The notes beneath the pieces are model-generated. The model worked only from the letters and a program-made list of their open reading frames with translations. It was not told where the DNA came from and did no database searches. Positions 22,533 to 25,233 of a stretch of 25,233 nt of DNA are shown here, piece after piece. A program made the translations under genes and the position numbers. Numbering within the stretch: position 1 is the stretch's first letter; every line of letters begins with the position of its first letter. The DNA comes from a virus, in IMG/VR virus record IMGVR_UViG_3300032086_001335, positions 1-25,233 of that record. One strand, given 5' to 3'.

Positions 22533-23438
22533 ATGAGAATAGTTGAATTAATCATAGACGAAAACGATGAGCATAGTGGAATAGACGCTATCTCAATTGT
22601 AGAAAGTCCTGCGATAGAGGAGAATTTTGTTGCTCTGAATAAACAAAAGGAATATAAATTCGCAAAAGTAGACGATGAGAAGAGGTTGTTAATGGGTGCT
22701 ATATTAGTGCCTAATAAGCCTATATATCGAAAAGACGGTGAAGATGAGTATTATATCTATTTTACAAAAGATACGGTGCGTAAAGCCTCTGAATTATATT
22801 TAATGAAGGGGAATCAAAGCAACGCGACATACGAACACTTCGAAAAAATAAACGGTCTTTCCTTAGTCGAGTCTTGGATTGTAGAGGATAAACAAAAAGA
22901 TAAAACGTCACTATACGGTATGGAGTTACCTCTAGGAACTTGGGCGGGGTCTATAAAAGTAAATAATGATCAAGTATGGCAAGAATTTGTCAAAACCGGA
23001 ATGGTAAAAGGATTCTCTATTGAAGGATATTTTGCGGATAAGGCTGAAAGACCTAAAGAACAAATTGGCGAGGATTTAAGCTCAGAAATCGAAGCCGGTA
23101 AAAAATTGCTATCTATTAAAAAGGATATGATTATATATCAATTAGAAACTTTTAACGACTATCCGGAAGCCGCTAGTAACAACGCAAAAAGAGCAATTAA
23201 GTACAAAGAAGAAAACGACATTAAGTGCGGGACGAAAACGGGGTGGACTCGCGCCCGTCAATTAGCTAACAAAGAGCGCATTAGCCGAGACACAATCGCG
23301 AGAATGGCATCGTTTAATAGACACAAACAAAATAGTAAAGTACCCTACGATGAAGGATGCGGAGGTATAATGTGGGACGCTTGGGGAGGTACTACCGGAA
23401 TAAATTGGGCTATCAATAAAATGAAAACCTTTAAATGA
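22533..23438 (+). CDS. XkdF-like prohead serine protease with C-terminal extra domain
   Basis: The N-terminal part of this 301-residue protein shows DEHSGIDAISIVESPAIEENF, GAILVPNKPIYR, EHFEKINGLSLVESWIVED (101-119) and VKGFSIEGYF (158-167). These are the conserved blocks of the XkdF-like putative protease family that matures the capsid scaffold. A second domain (about 205-301) carries YPEAASNNAKRAI, GWTRARQLANKERIS and CGGIMWDAWGG, recalled as a small domain of unknown function (DUF5824-like) that also occurs in other phage structural proteins. It opens the head module 32 bases after the tape measure gene. Confidence 0.8.
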   Translation: MRIVELIIDENDEHSGIDAISIVESPAIEENFVALNKQKEYKFAKVDDEKRLLMGAILVPNKPIYRKDGEDEYYIYFTKDTVRKASELYLMKGNQSNATYEHFEKINGLSLVESWIVEDKQKDKTSLYGMELPLGTWAGSIKVNNDQVWQEFVKTGMVKGFSIEGYFADKAERPKEQIGEDLSSEIEAGKKLLSIKKDMIIYQLETFNDYPEAASNNAKRAIKYKEENDIKCGTKTGWTRARQLANKERISRDTIARMASFNRHKQNSKVPYDEGCGGIMWDAWGGTTGINWAINKMKTFK

Positions 23439-23791
23439 AAAATAAGTACACAAGTCCAAAAGGAGGTCGCAGAGCTTGTCTTTGTTGGGATACCGAGACG
23501 TATTCAATAGATTGTTGCGACGGGTCTCTACACGCTCAAGGAATAGGAAGAATAACTGCTAGTGAATTATTCGATACACCTTGGCAAGGATATTATATTT
23601 TAGATTGCGCCTCCGGACATCACCACAATTTACATTATCACGGTACATTAGAAGTAGGTAAAACATATAATATGACTATCGAAAATGGAGATACAGGATG
23701 CCATACCGTAGTAAGAGAGCAAAAGCAAGAGGGTACTCATATAGTTTCAGTAGGCGACGTATTCGATACTTGCGAAGAATGTAACGCCTAA
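23435..23791 (+). CDS. Cys/His-rich small structural-region protein, unknown
   Basis: The 118-residue protein begins YTSPKGGRRACLCWDTETYSIDCCDGSLHAQGIGRI, continues with a His cluster (GHHHNLHYHG, about 60-69), and ends with VFDTCEECNA. Four N-terminal Cys (CLC, CC) plus the terminal CEEC could bind metal or form disulfides. I recall the same SPKGG-ACLC-D-x-x-TYS-CC-G N-terminus in several Bacteroidota phage proteins next to capsid genes. A decoration or minor head role is likely from context. It overlaps the protease gene by 4 bases. Confidence 0.6.
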   Translation: MKNKYTSPKGGRRACLCWDTETYSIDCCDGSLHAQGIGRITASELFDTPWQGYYILDCASGHHHNLHYHGTLEVGKTYNMTIENGDTGCHTVVREQKQEGTHIVSVGDVFDTCEECNA

Positions 23792-23852
23792 AAATGCAAA
23801 TTTTTTTATAGTCCCGTTATTATATAAATGTTTAATATTTAATTAATTATTT

Positions 23853-24572
23853 ATGAAGCCAAGCGAAATGCTATCTAGAATAACTACGTTACTTCAAGCA
23901 AAGGTTCAGCTAGAAGAGATGAAGTTAGAAAATGGTACAGTTATCGAAGCGGATTCATTTGCAGAAGGCGAAAGCGTTTTCATTATTACAGAAGATGAAA
24001 AAGTGCCACTACCTATTGGAGAATACACTATGGAAGATGGAAAGACTATCGTAGTCGAAGAAGAAGGTGTAATCGCATCTCTAGGTGAAGCAAAAGAAGA
24101 AGAAGAGATGACAGAAGAAGAGCTTTCAGCGGACGAAGTTGCTACCGGTTCACAAAAAGCCGATGAGCCTAAAGCCGAAGAAAGTGAAGAAGCCGAAGCA
24201 GAAGCCGAAGAAGAAAAATCGGAAGAGCTATCGGAAGAGACTCCTGAAGATGTCGAATTAGAACACGACGATGAGCATAAAGACGAAATGAACCAAATCG
24301 TTGAGGCAGTAGTCGCGGCGGTCAGTCCTATGATCGAAGAAATGAAAGAGGAGTTAGGATATGTAAAGGATGAACTCGGAAAAATGAAGAACGAAGAACT
24401 TGCAAAGCAAGAAGTAGAAGAGCAAGTAAAACAAGAGCTTTCTGAGACTGCCGGAGCTAAACCTATTAAACACAATCCGGAAGCGAAACCGGAAGTAAAA
24501 ATGAGAAGAATTTCGCAAAACAAACCAACCTCTACATACGATAGAGTATATAATAGATTATTTAATAAATAA
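23853..24572 (+). CDS. Acidic capsid scaffold-like protein
   Basis: The 239-residue protein has a helical start (SEMLSRITTLLQAKVQLEEMKLENGT). A small beta part (about 30-75) is followed by a very acidic Glu/Ala-rich central stretch (about 80-145), and a charged coiled coil (about 146-200) precedes a basic tail (YDRVYNRLFNK). A protein with an acidic linker, coiled coil and basic C-terminus directly upstream of the major capsid gene and downstream of the protease is the usual form of a scaffolding protein. It would shape the prohead and then be cleaved or expelled. Sequence identity to a named family is not claimed. Confidence 0.7.
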   Translation: MKPSEMLSRITTLLQAKVQLEEMKLENGTVIEADSFAEGESVFIITEDEKVPLPIGEYTMEDGKTIVVEEEGVIASLGEAKEEEEMTEEELSADEVATGSQKADEPKAEESEEAEAEAEEEKSEELSEETPEDVELEHDDEHKDEMNQIVEAVVAAVSPMIEEMKEELGYVKDELGKMKNEELAKQEVEEQVKQELSETAGAKPIKHNPEAKPEVKMRRISQNKPTSTYDRVYNRLFNK

Positions 24573-24583
24573 ATTGATTTAAA

Positions 24584-25233
24584 ATGCCAACACCTAGTAT
24601 TACTACTACTTATGCAGGGGAATTTGCGAAAGAGTACATTTCCGCTGCCCTACTTGAAGGCTCTACAATCGCCAACGGCGGTATCACAGTAAAGCCTAAT
24701 GTTAAATACAAAGAAGTAATCAAAAAAGTATCTACAAGCGGTATCATCGTTGATGCAACTTGCGACTTTACTGATGCCGGTTCTTTGACTTTAACAGAGA
24801 AAATTCTACAACCGGATGAGTTCAACGTAAACCTTGAGCTTTGTAAGAGCGATTTCCACTCTGATTGGGAAGCTGCTGAGCAAGGATTTTCTGCATTTGA
24901 CTCTTTACCTCCTACTTTCGCTGATTTCTTATTAGCGCACGTTATCGGTAAAGTAGCTGAAAAAACTGAGCAAAACATTTGGGTGGGAAATACATCTAAC
25001 ACCGGAGAGTTTGACGGTTTAACTACTAAAATCGCGGTTGATGCTGACTTACCAGCCGCTCAAGAAGTTGCCGGTACTACTGTAACTGCTTCTAACGTAA
25101 TTACAGAGCTTGGTAGCATCGTTGACGCTATTCCTTCTTCACTATACGGAAGCGAAGACCTTTTCCTCTATGTTTCTCAAAACATCGCGAGAGCTTATGT
25201 TAGAGCATTAGGAGGATTTGGTGCGTCTGGATT
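24584..25233 (+). CDS. Major capsid protein (3' truncated by window end)
   Basis: ATG at 24584 opens a frame that runs off the right edge after 216 codons. The product starts PTPSITTTYAGEFAKEYISAALL, then IANGGITVKPNVKYKEVIKKV, and includes DEFNVNLELCKSDFHSDWE and VAEKTEQNIWVGNT. An N-terminal arm rich in Thr/Ala, a beta-rich E-loop-like part and a helical spine-like part, directly after a scaffold gene, fit an HK97-fold major capsid protein of the kind found in flavophages. The remaining part and any head-tail connector genes lie outside the window. Confidence 0.75.
   Translation, partial: MPTPSITTTYAGEFAKEYISAALLEGSTIANGGITVKPNVKYKEVIKKVSTSGIIVDATCDFTDAGSLTLTEKILQPDEFNVNLELCKSDFHSDWEAAEQGFSAFDSLPPTFADFLLAHVIGKVAEKTEQNIWVGNTSNTGEFDGLTTKIAVDADLPAAQEVAGTTVTASNVITELGSIVDAIPSSLYGSEDLFLYVSQNIARAYVRALGGFGASG

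Noticed and set aside
23906-24523. Long minus-strand open frame of 205 codons
   Set aside because: It is the Ser-rich antisense shadow of the Glu-rich scaffold-like gene. GAA/GAG-rich coding DNA gives TTC/CTC on the other strand and so few stops.
1-25233. CRISPR array, insertion sequence or integrase/attachment site
   Set aside because: No regularly spaced direct repeats, transposase or recombinase genes were seen, so whether this is a temperate phage cannot be decided from the window.

Overview
The window looks like part of a tailed (siphovirus-type) phage or prophage of a marine flavobacterium or other Bacteroidota. It is AT-rich, uses the standard code, and is almost entirely + strand. 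Genes are tightly packed, often with ATGA-type overlaps. Usable promoters resemble the Bacteroidota form (TTG, 18-20 bases, TAnnTTTG), and Shine-Dalgarno sequences are mostly absent. Several gene families are ones I associate with flavophages. Both ends cut through genes: a holin on the left and a major capsid protein on the right.

Layout. 1-357 is the end of a holin, so the lysis module lies upstream, or at the far end of a circularly permuted map. 358-554 is a gene-free, AT-rich, palindromic stretch that could be a control region or origin. 555-6895 is the early/replication region: NinG-like recombination protein, a possible SSB-like protein, a DnaB-like helicase, a sigma-factor-like protein, a PD-(D/E)XK nuclease, a FEN-type 5'-3' exonuclease, a DnaA-domain-IV protein and many tiny unknowns, some under 60 codons. 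6897-10340 is an accessory cassette: SAM methyltransferase, GT-A-like glycosyltransferase, IbrA-like PAPS-reductase-family protein and two ParB-domain proteins. 10340-11849 holds the small and large terminase.

11850-12813 holds a promoter, a strongly foldable RNA leader, two small unknown genes, two terminators and a possible short transcript between them. 12814-22500 is the tail module: a tail-assembly chaperone pair with a probable -1 programmed frameshift on a T9 run, neck/tail-completion proteins, an Ig-repeat tail protein, two large tail-tip/adhesin-type proteins and a tape measure protein. 22533-25233 starts the head module: XkdF-like prohead protease, a Cys/His-rich small protein, an acidic scaffold-like protein and the start of the major capsid gene.

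The gene order is unusual: the tail module sits between terminase and capsid, and no portal is recognisable in the window. The points most worth checking are the frameshift, the methyltransferase/glycosyltransferase/IbrA/ParB cassette, the structured RNA after the terminase, and the apparent absence (by eye) of the tetranucleotides GGCC and CATG.
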